Of a stretch of DNA of 52,776 bases, positions 32,564-41,393 are shown piece after piece. The stretch's first letter is position 1; the number at the start of each line of letters is the position of its first letter. This stretch comes from Alphaproteobacteria bacterium (GTDB lineage Bacteria; Pseudomonadota; Alphaproteobacteria; Rs-D84): the NCBI GenBank assembly GCA_017528045.1, contig JAFXPG010000016.1:1-52776 (forward strand), in the 5' to 3' direction. The translations under genes were made by a program, and so were the position numbers. Below the pieces are notes generated by a model that did no database searches, was not told where the DNA came from, and worked only from the letters and a program-made list of their open reading frames with translations.

Positions 32564-32938
32564 ATGAAAATCGAACTTTTAAACGGTTATGACTATCCAA
32601 CAAAACCAGAATCTGTTTTTTATAATGTAAAACAAATTTTGTTAGTTAAAAACCATGATAAAGCGATAAACTTATCCCCAAACATGTCCATGGTTGCTGA
32701 CTTAGGTTTATCTGGCACAAAATTAATAGCTTTGGTTGCAGAATTAGAAAAACGTTACGGTGTTACAATAAAATCTCATTCAGAAATAGCAAATGCAAAA
32801 ACATTGCAAGAATTCTGTGCAATATGCGCGAAAGACATTAATCCTATATTTTTACAAAATAAAATTGAATGGGGTCGCAACGTTTCAATAAAAACAAAAA
32901 AAATTATCAGCGATATGATTGAAAGAACAAAAGAATAA
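32564..32938 (+). CDS. Degenerate acyl-carrier-like protein B
   Basis: 124 residues, the clearest ACP match of the four: MSMVADLGLSGTKLIALVAELEKRYGVTI aligns without gaps to the ACP [24 protein letters not shown] stretch, followed by TLQEFCAIC in the helix IV position. The modified serine is Gly51 (the neighbouring Ser50 stands where Asp should be). Eleven bases after gene A, with AAAGGA upstream. Confidence 0.7.
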   Translation: MKIELLNGYDYPTKPESVFYNVKQILLVKNHDKAINLSPNMSMVADLGLSGTKLIALVAELEKRYGVTIKSHSEIANAKTLQEFCAICAKDINPIFLQNKIEWGRNVSIKTKKIISDMIERTKE

Positions 32939-32956
32939 AGAAAAGAGCATATAAAA

Positions 32957-33397
32957 ATGCAAACAACAAACCTTATTTTAAAACATCAAGATCCAAATAT
33001 TCTTGCTGTTATCAGACCTATTATAATAGATAGAGCAGAAGACAAAGGTTTTATTAAACCATCTGATTGGACTTATGGTATTATTGATGATTCTTGTTTG
33101 GACAGATATTTAAACAAATTTGATTATTTGGATATCATGGAAATAGGAATGGAATTCGAAAAACAATATATAGAAAAAACAAAAAAATCATTTTTTATTG
33201 AAGAAGAAGATTTTGATGTATTAGCAAAAATTAACCATGTTGGAGAATTTTGTTATGCATTGCATTGTTGTATAGAAGGAAAACCTATTCCTCACGAACC
33301 AAGCAAGGCAGAAAAATTAAAAACAAAATTGAATACATACAAACAAAACATAAAAAATGTATTCGCACAAAGATTTATAAAATCAAAGGTTAATTAA
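32957..33397 (+). CDS. Degenerate acyl-carrier-like protein C
   Basis: 146 residues. NKFDYLDIMEIGMEFEKQY matches ACP '[17 protein letters not shown]' with Tyr57 in place of the serine; FDVLAKINHVGEFCYAL provides the C-terminal helix. A Lys-rich tail follows. Its stop overlaps the start of gene D by one base. Confidence 0.65.
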   Translation: MQTTNLILKHQDPNILAVIRPIIIDRAEDKGFIKPSDWTYGIIDDSCLDRYLNKFDYLDIMEIGMEFEKQYIEKTKKSFFIEEEDFDVLAKINHVGEFCYALHCCIEGKPIPHEPSKAEKLKTKLNTYKQNIKNVFAQRFIKSKVN

Positions 33398-33723
33398 TGC
33401 AATACTCACAAGATGATATTTTTAAAACAATACAAAATTATGTATGTGATAAACATGGATATCGCGATGTTACCAAAGAATCTAATTGGTACACAGATCT
33501 TAATTTAACTGAATTTGATAAATGTGAATTGTATGAATTTTTACAAAATAAATTTGGAATAAAAATCAAACAAAGATTTTTTTCCAGCATTGAAGTGTTA
33601 TGCAATATGATTATATCTTCTATGAAAGAAAAAGAAGAAAAAGAAATCAAAGCAAAAAACAGTTTGATAAATAAAATAAAAAATTGGTGGAAAGTAAAAA
33701 CATTTCAAAATATAAAACAATAA
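33397..33723 (+). CDS. Degenerate acyl-carrier-like protein D
   Basis: 108 residues. WYTDLNLTEFDKCELYEFLQNKFGIKI aligns with the ACP D-L-x-L-D-S-L-D core; the serine is replaced by Glu39. SIEVLCNMI is the last helix and a basic tail (KNSLINKIKNWWKVK) follows. Last gene of the operon, closed by the terminator at 33723-33750. Confidence 0.68.
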   Translation: MQYSQDDIFKTIQNYVCDKHGYRDVTKESNWYTDLNLTEFDKCELYEFLQNKFGIKIKQRFFSSIEVLCNMIISSMKEKEEKEIKAKNSLINKIKNWWKVKTFQNIKQ

Positions 33724-33750
33724 AAAAACGCCCAAACGGGCGTTTTTTTT
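33723..33750. terminator. Terminator between ACP-like operon and mscS
   Basis: ACGCCCAAACGGGCGT hairpin with A-run and T-run on either side. Confidence 0.85.
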
Positions 33751-34573
33751 AATTCTTTTTAACATGAACATCCATTTGAGGAAATGGAAAATTCAAATTA
33801 TTTTTTGGGAATTCTTTATATATAGTTTCCAAAATATCTGCTTGTGTTGGATATAAATCTTCAAAACTGGTCCAATAACGAATTATCAATGTAACAGCAC
33901 TGTCATCCAAAGAACTTAAAAATACTGTTGGTACAGGATCTTTTAACACACGTTTATCTTTTGATAAAATTTTCAAAGCTAATTTACGTGCTTTTTCAAC
34001 ATCATCACCATAAGATATACCAACAGATAAATCTGTTCTGCGTTTTCCACCCATAGACAAATTTGTTATAACACCATTTGATAAAGCACCGTTTGGTAAA
34101 AATAAAACTTGGTTATCAAATGTATTTATTTGAGTTGTAAATATAGTTATCTTTTTAACAACACCAGTTTTTCCATCTGCTGTAATAATAGCATCACCAA
34201 CACGAAAAGGTTTAAAAACTAACAAAACCATTCCACCAGCAAAATTTTGTAAAGTTCCAGACAAAGACATACCAACAGCCAAAGATGCAGCACCCAGAAC
34301 AGCCACAATAGATGTCATTTGAACACCTAACGTTGTCAGAATTATAATTATTACAAAAGCTTTTAATGTTATACTTAAAAAAGATAAAGTAAAGCTGGTC
34401 AATGAAGGGTCAACTTTATGTGATTGCATACCATAACTAAGAGATGAAATTACTTTTTTTACAATCCAAAAACCAACTGTCCATATAACAATTGCTGCTA
34501 ATAATTTCATACCAAAGTCTGCAATAATTTGTCCCAGTGTGACAACTAATGAATCAAGTGTAATATTTTGCAT
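33749..34573 (-). CDS. mscS: Small-conductance mechanosensitive channel (MscS family)
   Basis: 274 residues, E. coli MscS size. Three membrane helices; the pore helix TM3 reads VLGAASLAVGMSLSGTLQNFAGGMVLLVFKPFRVGD with the Gly/Ala packing pattern; a cytosolic beta domain (VFLPNGALSNGVITNLS) and a C-terminal alpha/beta domain follow. Releases solutes on hypo-osmotic shock. AAAGGA precedes the ATG. Confidence 0.93.
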   Translation of the reverse strand: MQNITLDSLVVTLGQIIADFGMKLLAAIVIWTVGFWIVKKVISSLSYGMQSHKVDPSLTSFTLSFLSITLKAFVIIIILTTLGVQMTSIVAVLGAASLAVGMSLSGTLQNFAGGMVLLVFKPFRVGDAIITADGKTGVVKKITIFTTQINTFDNQVLFLPNGALSNGVITNLSMGGKRRTDLSVGISYGDDVEKARKLALKILSKDKRVLKDPVPTVFLSSLDDSAVTLIIRYWTSFEDLYPTQADILETIYKEFPKNNLNFPFPQMDVHVKKN

Positions 34574-34662
34574 ATTTAAATCCTTTTTTTACCGCTAAAA
34601 AATTTAACAAAAAAACATATTTCTGTGCAAGAAGAAAAAATATCAAAAAATAATATTTATTG

Positions 34663-35418
34663 TCATTCCACATACGTCGTATCATCACATATATAATAAA
34701 TTTGTTCATTGTATATAGTTTTAAAATAATGTGTTGAACCAGACGTCATATATGTTGGTGTCGTCGTCATATTCGCATAAAAAACTTCATTACCATACGC
34801 AACATTTAAAGATGGTGTGGTTAATTTATTAGAACGCAAATATAACGCTTCATTTCCAATGTGTAATTTATGTGCATAACATATATCCGAATTAACCGGT
34901 GCAAAAGGTCGCATTGCTGGACATTCTTCTATACCTTGATCTGTTGTTTCATTGTATGTATATGTTCCACCAACGCAATAATGATCAATTGGACATATAC
35001 GGCAACCTTCAAAATCATTTATCCAATCATTACCCGCCGGCAAATAATATCCCGGTGAACAAGTGTAAGTTATTGGTTCAAATATCGCACCATAGTTTTG
35101 TGTGAACGCCGCCGAACAACTGCCAATTGCATTTGTGATCAATATATCTCCGTCGCTGAGTCCCTGGGTATGATTTGCATCGAAAGTATATGTTCCACCA
35201 TTACAAGTATGTGTTTGCGGACATTGTTCGCAAGACAATGCACCCGCCGGCAAATATTGCCCGTTTGAACATGTATACGATATTGGTTCCAATATTGCCT
35301 TGTAATAGTAAGCATTACCACAACCACCAATAATATCATTTGTATATAAATCATCAGCCCAAACAATGGTTGGTAAAAATACTGTAAAAAATACAGGTAT
35401 AAATTTCATTTTATTCAT
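34663..35418 (-). CDS. Exported Cys-rich repeat protein with shared C-terminal domain
   Basis: 251 residues. Signal peptide (MNKMKFIPVFFTVFLPTIVWA), then two copies of a Cys-rich unit: YTCSNGQYLPAG..SCEQCPQTHTCNGGTYTF and YTCSPGYYLPAG...GCRICPIDHYCVGGTYTY. The C-terminal domain KLHIGNEALYLRSNKLTTPSLNV...GNEVFYANM...YNEQIYY matches the end of 820-1758. The start overlaps the upstream gene's stop; ATG 35409 is the alternative. Surface or periplasmic; function unknown. Confidence 0.8.
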   Translation of the reverse strand: MNKMKFIPVFFTVFLPTIVWADDLYTNDIIGGCGNAYYYKAILEPISYTCSNGQYLPAGALSCEQCPQTHTCNGGTYTFDANHTQGLSDGDILITNAIGSCSAAFTQNYGAIFEPITYTCSPGYYLPAGNDWINDFEGCRICPIDHYCVGGTYTYNETTDQGIEECPAMRPFAPVNSDICYAHKLHIGNEALYLRSNKLTTPSLNVAYGNEVFYANMTTTPTYMTSGSTHYFKTIYNEQIYYICDDTTYVE

Positions 35419-36121
35419 TGCTTATTTGAACGTCCGGTTTCCAACCGTTTTTCCCATCAATTTTCCAAACACCGTCATATACAAATTTCCAGGTGCCGAT
35501 ACTCTGACAATTCTTAAAAACTTCTGTTGTTTTACCGTCTCTATAATGAATATTAAAAATATTGTTACCGGTATTGTAATTATTGTTTTTATACATTAGA
35601 TCAGATGTTTCTGTATAAAAATGAAAATTCCAAATATTGTTATCCATATAAACAGATAAATTATTTCCGGCTATAAAAAGTCTTGAAACAGAACTTGTAT
35701 AATTTCTCATATTGTATGTTCTCCAATAATCCTGATAAAAAACATCTAAGTATGGGATATTATTTGATTGGTCATAACGCTGTTTAATGACGATAGTACT
35801 TTGACAATCGTATGTGTTTTCTAAAAATATATAATCTCCTATTAACGGAGTATAATTGCCATAAATGTCTAGATTATACGACATACCGTTTGTTGGTACC
35901 ATATCCCAATCCGCAAATGTCCCCCTATCAAAATGCTCGGCTTGCCATCCACGAAAGATATGTCCGCGTTTTGATACGGATGGTAATATCACGTCACCAC
36001 CAATTTCACATGTGGTGGTTGTATATGGTTGATTATCAACACCCCAATTTATTGTTATGGTATCCGCTTTCAGTGTATTACACGCTAACAATGCCGTGAT
36101 TAATAATACAAATCTCTTCAT
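35411..36121 (-). CDS. Exported InlB-type repeat protein
   Basis: 236 residues from the ATG at 36121 (AGGGGGTCAAAAC upstream). Signal peptide MKRFVLLITALLACNTLKA. Residues about 20-75 form one InlB B-type/Flg_new beta-grasp repeat (ITINWGVDNQP...CEIGGDVILPSVSKRGHIFRGWQ). The remainder is aromatic-rich and has two late cysteines. First gene of a two-gene operon with 34663-35418, behind structured RNA copy 2. Probably exposed on the cell surface. Confidence 0.78.
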   Translation of the reverse strand: MKRFVLLITALLACNTLKADTITINWGVDNQPYTTTTCEIGGDVILPSVSKRGHIFRGWQAEHFDRGTFADWDMVPTNGMSYNLDIYGNYTPLIGDYIFLENTYDCQSTIVIKQRYDQSNNIPYLDVFYQDYWRTYNMRNYTSSVSRLFIAGNNLSVYMDNNIWNFHFYTETSDLMYKNNNYNTGNNIFNIHYRDGKTTEVFKNCQSIGTWKFVYDGVWKIDGKNGWKPDVQISNE

Positions 36122-36140
36122 GTTTTGACCCCCTGAGCAC

Positions 36141-36356
36141 AAAAACAAAACCGCCAAAGGAATATTGGCGGTCGGGGAGTTAGAAAATCATGTAGTTATT
36201 GATTCCGCGGTCTTCATATATACACCAACGGCTCCCCAACCTTTATAAGTCAGGGATAATAACGGTGCAAAAAACACCGATTATATCAGATTACGATACT
36301 TGCGCACCGAACTACATAGGCTTTCTACAGCCCCGAACCCAATTCCCATTGGATTC
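36141..36356 (-). ncRNA. Structured RNA leader, copy 2
   Basis: About 216 nt. Promoter TTTACA-17-TATAGT; predicted start G36356. A perfect 9-bp 5' hairpin GAATCCAAT-GGGA-ATTGGGTTC (GNRA-like loop), then GGCT-GTAGAA-AGCC, a closing helix GGTTCGGGG/CCCCGACC, ATGTAGTT/AACTACAT (where copy 1 has GTACAT/ATGTAC), CGGTGC/GCACCG, GTATC/GATAT (copy 1 GCATC/GATGT), and a terminator ACCGCCAA/TTGGCGGT plus T-rich tail. Paired changes on both sides of helices are direct evidence of selection on structure. The gene at 36121 begins about 20 bases after the terminator. Confidence 0.78.
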
Positions 36357-36362
36357 AAATTC

Positions 36363-36391
36363 ACTATAAAACATTTGAAAAAAAATGTAAA
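36363..36391 (-). promoter_or_regulatory. Promoter of structured RNA copy 2
   Basis: Minus strand TTTACA (36386-36391), 17 bp, TATAGT (36363-36368). Confidence 0.6.
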
Positions 36392-36401
36392 TATATAAAA
36401 T

Positions 36402-36427
36402 AAAAAACGCCCAAACGGGCGTTTTTT
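36402..36427 (-). terminator. clpB terminator
   Basis: Minus strand ACGCCCGTTTGGGCGT followed by six T. Confidence 0.85.
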
Positions 36428-38483
36428 ATTGAATCAATAATTCTTTACCATGAACATCAACATTAACGGTTGAACCTTCACCAACGCTGCCTGATAAAAT
36501 CAAATCTGCAATTTTATCTTCAACCGCGGTTGTAATCAAACGTTTCAATGGACGTGCACCGAATACTGCATCGTATCCGTTATCACCCAACCATTGAATT
36601 GCTTTGTCTGTTATGTGCAAAGATATTTGACGTTCAGCCAATCTTTTTTCCAATATTTTAATTTGGATTTTTACGATATCGGCCATCACATCTTTGCCCA
36701 ATTGATTAAAGAATACTATTTCATCAATACGATTGATAAATTCAGGTCTAAATTGTTTTCTGACAGCATCCATATTTGGCAAATTACTTGTCATAATTAT
36801 GATAGTATTTGTGAAATTAACTATGCGTCCCTGCCCGTCTGTTAATCTTCCGTCATCTAGTATCTGTAAAAAGACATTAAACACATCAGGATTAGCTTTT
36901 TCAATTTCATCAAATAACAATACTTGATAAGGTCTGCGACGAACAGATTCTGTTAATTCGCCACCTTGTTCGTATCCAACGTATCCCGGAGGGGCTCCAA
37001 TCAAACGAGCCACAGAATGAGGTTCCATATATTCCGACATATCTATACGTGTCATCGCAGTATCATCATTAAACAGATATTCTGCCAATGCTTTTGCAAC
37101 TTCTGTTTTACCAACACCTGTTGGCCCTAAGAACATAAATGACCCCGATGGTCTGCGTGGATCCGATAGTCCAGCACGAGAACGACGTATAGCACGCGCA
37201 ACAACCGACAAAGCATGATCTTGACCAACAACACGTTTGCGCAACTCTTCTTCTATATTCAATAATTTCGATTGTTCTTCAACAGATAATCTGTCTGCTG
37301 GAACCCCAGTCCATTTTGAAACAACTGCTGCAATATGTTCTGGCAAAACGGTTTTATATTCTTTTGATTCTGTATTTTGTTTTTTTATTTCTTCTTCTAA
37401 TTCTGGAATCTTACCATATTGCAGGGCTGACGCTTTTTCATAATCACCGTTACGCATAGCAATTGCAACTTCTGCACGTGCTGAATCCAGCGCAGCCATT
37501 TTATCAGACAAACCTTTCATTTTCTTTTGTTCATCCATCCATACAGCCGTCATTTCTTTTGATTCTGATTCCATTTTAGAAATCAAACCTTCCAAATCAG
37601 CTAAACGTTTTTTGGATTCTTCATCTTTTTCTTTTTTTAATGCTTGTTGTTCTATTTTCAATTGCATTAAATGTCTATCTAATTCATCCAATTTTTCTGG
37701 TTTAGACGCAATTTCAATACGAACACGCGCAGCAGCTTCATCAATTAAATCAATTGCCTTATCCGGTAAAAATCTGTCTGTGATATAACGATTAGATAAT
37801 TTCACAGCCGCCACCAACGCAGAATCTGAAATACGAACACCGTGGTGTCCTTCGTATTTATCTTTCAAACCACGCAATATTGATATTGTATCATCAACAG
37901 TTGGTTCATCTACATATACAGGTTGAAAACGACGTGCCAACGCTGGATCTTTTTCAATATATTGACGATACTCATCCAATGTGGTTGCACCAACACAGTG
38001 TAATTCACCACGTGCCAACATAGGCTTTAACAGATTTCCAGCATCCATTGAACCTTCGCCTTTCCCAGCACCAACCATTGTATGCAATTCATCAATAAAC
38101 AAAATTATTTGACCATTAGCATCTTTTACTGCTTTCAATATAGCCTTTAAACGACCTTCGAATTGACCACGAAACATGGCACCTGCCATCAAAGCGCCCA
38201 TATCCAAAGACAATAATTTTTTGTTTAATAAATTTTCAGGCATATCCCCCGATATTATACGTTGTGCCAAACCTTCGACTATAGCTGTTTTACCGACACC
38301 AGGATTACCAATTAAAACTGGATTATTTTTTGTTCTGCGTGACAAAACCTGAATGGTTCTGCGAATTTCTTCTTCTCGACCAATCACAGGATCCAATTTA
38401 CCTTCACTTGCTAATTTAGTAAAATCAGTAGTGTATTTTTCTATCGCTTGTTGTGGCGTTTCTTGAACTTCGTCTGGATTCAT
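36426..38483 (-). CDS. clpB: Disaggregase ClpB lacking the N-terminal domain
   Basis: 685 residues against about 860 in typical ClpB. It begins at the linker before the first AAA+ module ([26 protein letters not shown]). Walker A GNPGVGKT (59-66) and GPTGVGKTE (about 457); the long middle coiled coil is present (about 260-400), which marks ClpB rather than ClpA/Clp[14 protein letters not shown] pore loop 2 present. With DnaK it resolubilises aggregates. The start at 38483 follows GAGGTGA, and a sigma-32-like promoter is at 38514-38541. The missing N-domain mimics the short ClpB isoform made from an internal start elsewhere. Confidence 0.92.
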   Translation of the reverse strand: MNPDEVQETPQQAIEKYTTDFTKLASEGKLDPVIGREEEIRRTIQVLSRRTKNNPVLIGNPGVGKTAIVEGLAQRIISGDMPENLLNKKLLSLDMGALMAGAMFRGQFEGRLKAILKAVKDANGQIILFIDELHTMVGAGKGEGSMDAGNLLKPMLARGELHCVGATTLDEYRQYIEKDPALARRFQPVYVDEPTVDDTISILRGLKDKYEGHHGVRISDSALVAAVKLSNRYITDRFLPDKAIDLIDEAAARVRIEIASKPEKLDELDRHLMQLKIEQQALKKEKDEESKKRLADLEGLISKMESESKEMTAVWMDEQKKMKGLSDKMAALDSARAEVAIAMRNGDYEKASALQYGKIPELEEEIKKQNTESKEYKTVLPEHIAAVVSKWTGVPADRLSVEEQSKLLNIEEELRKRVVGQDHALSVVARAIRRSRAGLSDPRRPSGSFMFLGPTGVGKTEVAKALAEYLFNDDTAMTRIDMSEYMEPHSVARLIGAPPGYVGYEQGGELTESVRRRPYQVLLFDEIEKANPDVFNVFLQILDDGRLTDGQGRIVNFTNTIIIMTSNLPNMDAVRKQFRPEFINRIDEIVFFNQLGKDVMADIVKIQIKILEKRLAERQISLHITDKAIQWLGDNGYDAVFGARPLKRLITTAVEDKIADLILSGSVGEGSTVNVDVHGKELLIQ

Positions 38484-38513
38484 AAAATCACCTCTTTTTT
38501 TCTTCTGTGATTT

Positions 38514-38541
38514 ATATAGTCGCGTTTTTAAGAAATTCAAG
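38514..38541 (-). promoter_or_regulatory. Heat-shock (sigma-32) type promoter of clpB
   Basis: Minus strand CTTGAA (38536-38541) and CTATAT (38514-38519) with 18 bases between CTTG and CTATAT, the alphaproteobacterial RpoH pattern. Confidence 0.65.
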
Positions 38542-38640
38542 ACTTCAAGACAAGAAACCTATATCAAAAAAATCATAAATCATATTGCGGTTTTTTTATT
38601 TTTGATTTAATATTTTTCATCATACAAAAAGGTTATTATT

Positions 38641-40080
38641 ATGAATTTTTCACAACAAGATATAAATCAAATTGAACAACACGGTTTAAATATAAAATAT
38701 ATCAACAAACAAATTGAAAATTTTAAATCAGGTTTTCCTTTTGTAAATATAATCAGACCTGCTGCTGTAAACGATGGTATTTATGAATATTCTGATTCAG
38801 AAATAACAAAATATATAACAGAATATGAAAACTATGCAAAAACACATCGAATTATGAAATTTGTTCCTGCATCTGGTGCTGCAACACGTATGTTCAAAGA
38901 CTTATTTGATTTCTTAAGCACACAACAACCAAACAAAACTTCGACATTAACTGTATCAAATATTGAACGATTTGCATTCTGGGACGATTTAAAGCGTTTT
39001 TTACCACAAAATGCATCAGATACAGATATTATTAAATGTATATTAACAGATTCTGGTTTAAATTATGGCAATCAACCCAAAGCTTTAATTAAATTTCATA
39101 AATATTCAAATTGTTCTAAAACGCCCATTGAAGAACATTTAACCGAAGGCACACAATATGCATCATCTGAAAAAAATGTTAATTTACATTTTACTATATC
39201 CCCAGAACACAAAAATGGTTTTATAAAATTATTAAATAATGTCGTACCTGAATATGAAAAAAGATATGGATTAAAATACAATATTTCTATGTCAGAACAA
39301 AAATCTTCCACGGATACAATCGCTGTAAATTTAGATAATACACCTTTCAGAAATCCAGATGGTTCTTTATTGTTTAGACCATCCGGTCATGGTGCTTTGA
39401 TTGAAAATTTAAATGATATAGATTCAGATTTAATATTTATAAAAAATATTGATAATGTAACAACAGATTCTTTACGTTCGGATACAGTTAAATATAAAAA
39501 ATTATTGGCTGGTGTTTTGGTAAATATTCAAAAACAAATTTTCAAAATTCTTAACGATATAGATTCTGGATCTGCTGATATTAATGAAATACATGAATTT
39601 ATCACAACAAAATTATCAGTTAAATTAAATAGAAAATTAACTTTGAATGAATACAAAGAAATATTAAACAGACCATTACGTGTGTGTGGTGTTGTAAAAA
39701 ACACAGGAGAACCAGGTGGTGGTCCTTTCTGGGTTCAAGATGAAAATCATAATCAAAGTTTACAGATTGTTGAATCCAGTCAAATAGCCCCAGAATCAAA
39801 AAGCATTATGCAACAATCTTCTTTCTTTAATCCTGTAGATTTGGTTTGCGGCGTTTACGATTATAAACACAATAAATTTGATTTAACAAAATATACAGAT
39901 CCAAATACAGGATTCATATCAGAAAAATCTAAAAATGGGATTCCTTTGCGAGCAATGGAAAAACCTGGCTTATGGAATGGCGCGATGGCTAAATGGAATA
40001 CAATTTTAATTGCCGTCCCGGGGACAACGTTTTCACCTGTAAAGGTTGTAACTGATCTGTTAAAAACACAACATCAATAA
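38641..40080 (+). CDS. DUF4301-family protein
   Basis: 479 residues. The N-terminal IEQHGLNIKYINKQIENFKSGFPFVNIIRPA and the motif MKFVPASGAATRMFKDLFDFL are the DUF4301 hallmark; GEPGGGPFWV and KPGLWNGAMAKWNTILI in the C-terminal part are also family-like. The fold resembles sugar nucleotidyltransferases in my reading, but no reaction is known. DUF4301 is mostly a Bacteroidetes family, so transfer between gut bacteria is possible. AAAAGG precedes the ATG. Confidence 0.75.
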   Translation: MNFSQQDINQIEQHGLNIKYINKQIENFKSGFPFVNIIRPAAVNDGIYEYSDSEITKYITEYENYAKTHRIMKFVPASGAATRMFKDLFDFLSTQQPNKTSTLTVSNIERFAFWDDLKRFLPQNASDTDIIKCILTDSGLNYGNQPKALIKFHKYSNCSKTPIEEHLTEGTQYASSEKNVNLHFTISPEHKNGFIKLLNNVVPEYEKRYGLKYNISMSEQKSSTDTIAVNLDNTPFRNPDGSLLFRPSGHGALIENLNDIDSDLIFIKNIDNVTTDSLRSDTVKYKKLLAGVLVNIQKQIFKILNDIDSGSADINEIHEFITTKLSVKLNRKLTLNEYKEILNRPLRVCGVVKNTGEPGGGPFWVQDENHNQSLQIVESSQIAPESKSIMQQSSFFNPVDLVCGVYDYKHNKFDLTKYTDPNTGFISEKSKNGIPLRAMEKPGLWNGAMAKWNTILIAVPGTTFSPVKVVTDLLKTQHQ

Positions 40081-40163
40081 AAAATACAAGACAGAATAAA
40101 AACATTACTTGACTTTTTGCAAATAATATTATAAATTATCTCGCAGTAATTAAAGGATTTAAA

Positions 40164-40538
40164 ATGCCACGTGTATGTAAAGTAACTGGAAAAAAGACAA
40201 TGGTAGGAATGAATGTATCACATTCTATGCGTCATACAAAACGCACATTCTTGCCAAATTTACAAAAATTATCATTCCACAGTGATATCTTAGGACGTGA
40301 TTTCAGCTTGCGTATTTCAACAGCTGGTTTGCGTACTTTGACAAAACATGGTGGATTGGATGCCTATGTAATGGCAAAACCTGTTTCTCGTTTGACACCT
40401 GAAATGGCTGCAATTAAAAAAGCCATTGAAAAGAAAAACGGCAAAGCAGCAGCACCTGCTAAAAAACCGGTTCACAAACCAACTCGCAGTGCTCGCTTGG
40501 TCAAAAAGGTAGAAGCGAAAAAAGCAGCTGCTAAATAA
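40164..40538 (+). CDS. rpmB: Ribosomal protein bL28, extended
   Basis: 124 residues. MPRVCKVTGKKTMVGMNVSHSMRHTKRTFLPNLQ is the bL28 core opening, with LRISTAGLRTLTKHGGLDAYV at its end; residues after about 95 form an Ala/Lys-rich tail (KKNGKAAAPAKKPVHK) longer than in most species. AAAGGA upstream. Confidence 0.95.
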   Translation: MPRVCKVTGKKTMVGMNVSHSMRHTKRTFLPNLQKLSFHSDILGRDFSLRISTAGLRTLTKHGGLDAYVMAKPVSRLTPEMAAIKKAIEKKNGKAAAPAKKPVHKPTRSARLVKKVEAKKAAAK

Positions 40539-40554
40539 GCAACTGTTGCTTTCT

Positions 40555-40639
40555 GGCTCCGTGGCGGAACTGGTAGACGCGCTTGACTCAAAATCAAGTT
40601 CTGAAAGGAGTATCGGTTCGATTCCGATCGGAGCCACCA
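40555..40639 (+). tRNA. tRNA-Leu (anticodon CAA)
   Basis: 85 nt, variable arm, CCA. Acceptor GGCTCCG/CGGAGCC, anticodon loop CTCAAAA. Confidence 0.93.
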
Positions 40640-40643
40640 GAAA

Positions 40644-40911
40644 TTAAAACCCATTTTTATGGGTTTTTATTTTTGCTTTGGATACGACGGAAGCGAACCT
40701 CGGTTCGCTCGGCTAAGGCCTGCGCGGCATTCGTTAGTGCTCAAACTTCGTTTTTCTCGTTTTCGCTTACTCATGGTCGTACCGAAAGGTGTCCACCACG
40801 ATGAAATCGGGGTGGAATTCCATTCCGATCGGAGCCTGCCAATTTTCGTTATCGAACACACCAAAGTGTGTAAGATTAGGAAAATTGAGCATATCTATGT
40901 CAATATACAAT
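40644..40911. other. Non-coding stretch with tRNA-Leu 3'-end repeat
   Basis: ATTCCGATCGGAGCC at 40822-40836 repeats the tRNA-Leu 3' end (40621-40635) in direct orientation, 201 bp on. Between are a terminator AAACCCATTTTTATGGGTTT (about 40649-40668) and a GC-richer patch with the hairpin GCGAACCTCGGTTCGC (40693-40708). No convincing gene. Confidence 0.6.
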
Positions 40912-40939
40912 TTGACATTTTATTTTTCTGTATTACACT
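40912..40939 (+). promoter_or_regulatory. Promoter of the gene at 40969
   Basis: TTGACA (40912-40917), 16 bp, TACACT (40934-40939). Confidence 0.6.
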
Positions 40940-40968
40940 TGCTAACATAAATAAAACAGAGGAAAATT

Positions 40969-41367
40969 ATGAACGATAATTTAAAAAATTATTTTAATAA
41001 GATTTTTAATAAAAAAGTAAATAAAATAACATTGTCTGAATTTATTGCTGCTTTTACAGATTTTGCTAAAACCAATAACGAAGCGAATTTTTATTCATAT
41101 GCAGATGCAGTCGTACATATATTTGATAAAAGTGGCGAAATTTTAAAAATAGAAAGCTTTTTATCTGTAATACCATACAACGAAACTTCATACGTCGTAT
41201 CTTTACAACAAACACCTTATAAATTTGAAATTAAACAAAATCAAAAAGAATTTACAGATATTGAAAAATTGTTTAAATTGTGCATAGCAAAACATCAAGC
41301 ACACCGTAAAAACATGATTCAAAAAGCTATTTTACGAAGACAACAAGAAGCATCAAAAGCTATGTAA
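40969..41367 (+). CDS. Hypothetical protein
   Basis: 132 residues, own promoter, AGAGGAAA before the ATG, terminator at 41366-41393. The N-terminal half is helical (NYFNKIFNKKVNKITLSEFIAAF), the middle has alternating strands (SSYVVSLQQTPYKFEI-like) and the tail is a basic helix (HRKNMIQKAILRRQQEASK). No signal peptide and no recognised family. Confidence 0.65.
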   Translation: MNDNLKNYFNKIFNKKVNKITLSEFIAAFTDFAKTNNEANFYSYADAVVHIFDKSGEILKIESFLSVIPYNETSYVVSLQQTPYKFEIKQNQKEFTDIEKLFKLCIAKHQAHRKNMIQKAILRRQQEASKAM

Positions 41368-41393
41368 AAAAACGACCCAAAAGGTCGTTTTTT
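41366..41393. terminator. Terminator between 40969 gene and nrdG
   Basis: AACGACCCAAAAGGTCGTT hairpin with flanking A and T runs. Confidence 0.8.

Noticed and set aside
31989..33723. Functional acyl carrier proteins for a biosynthetic cluster
   Set aside because: All four lack the modifiable serine and no synthase, ligase or phosphopantetheinyl transferase gene lies nearby.
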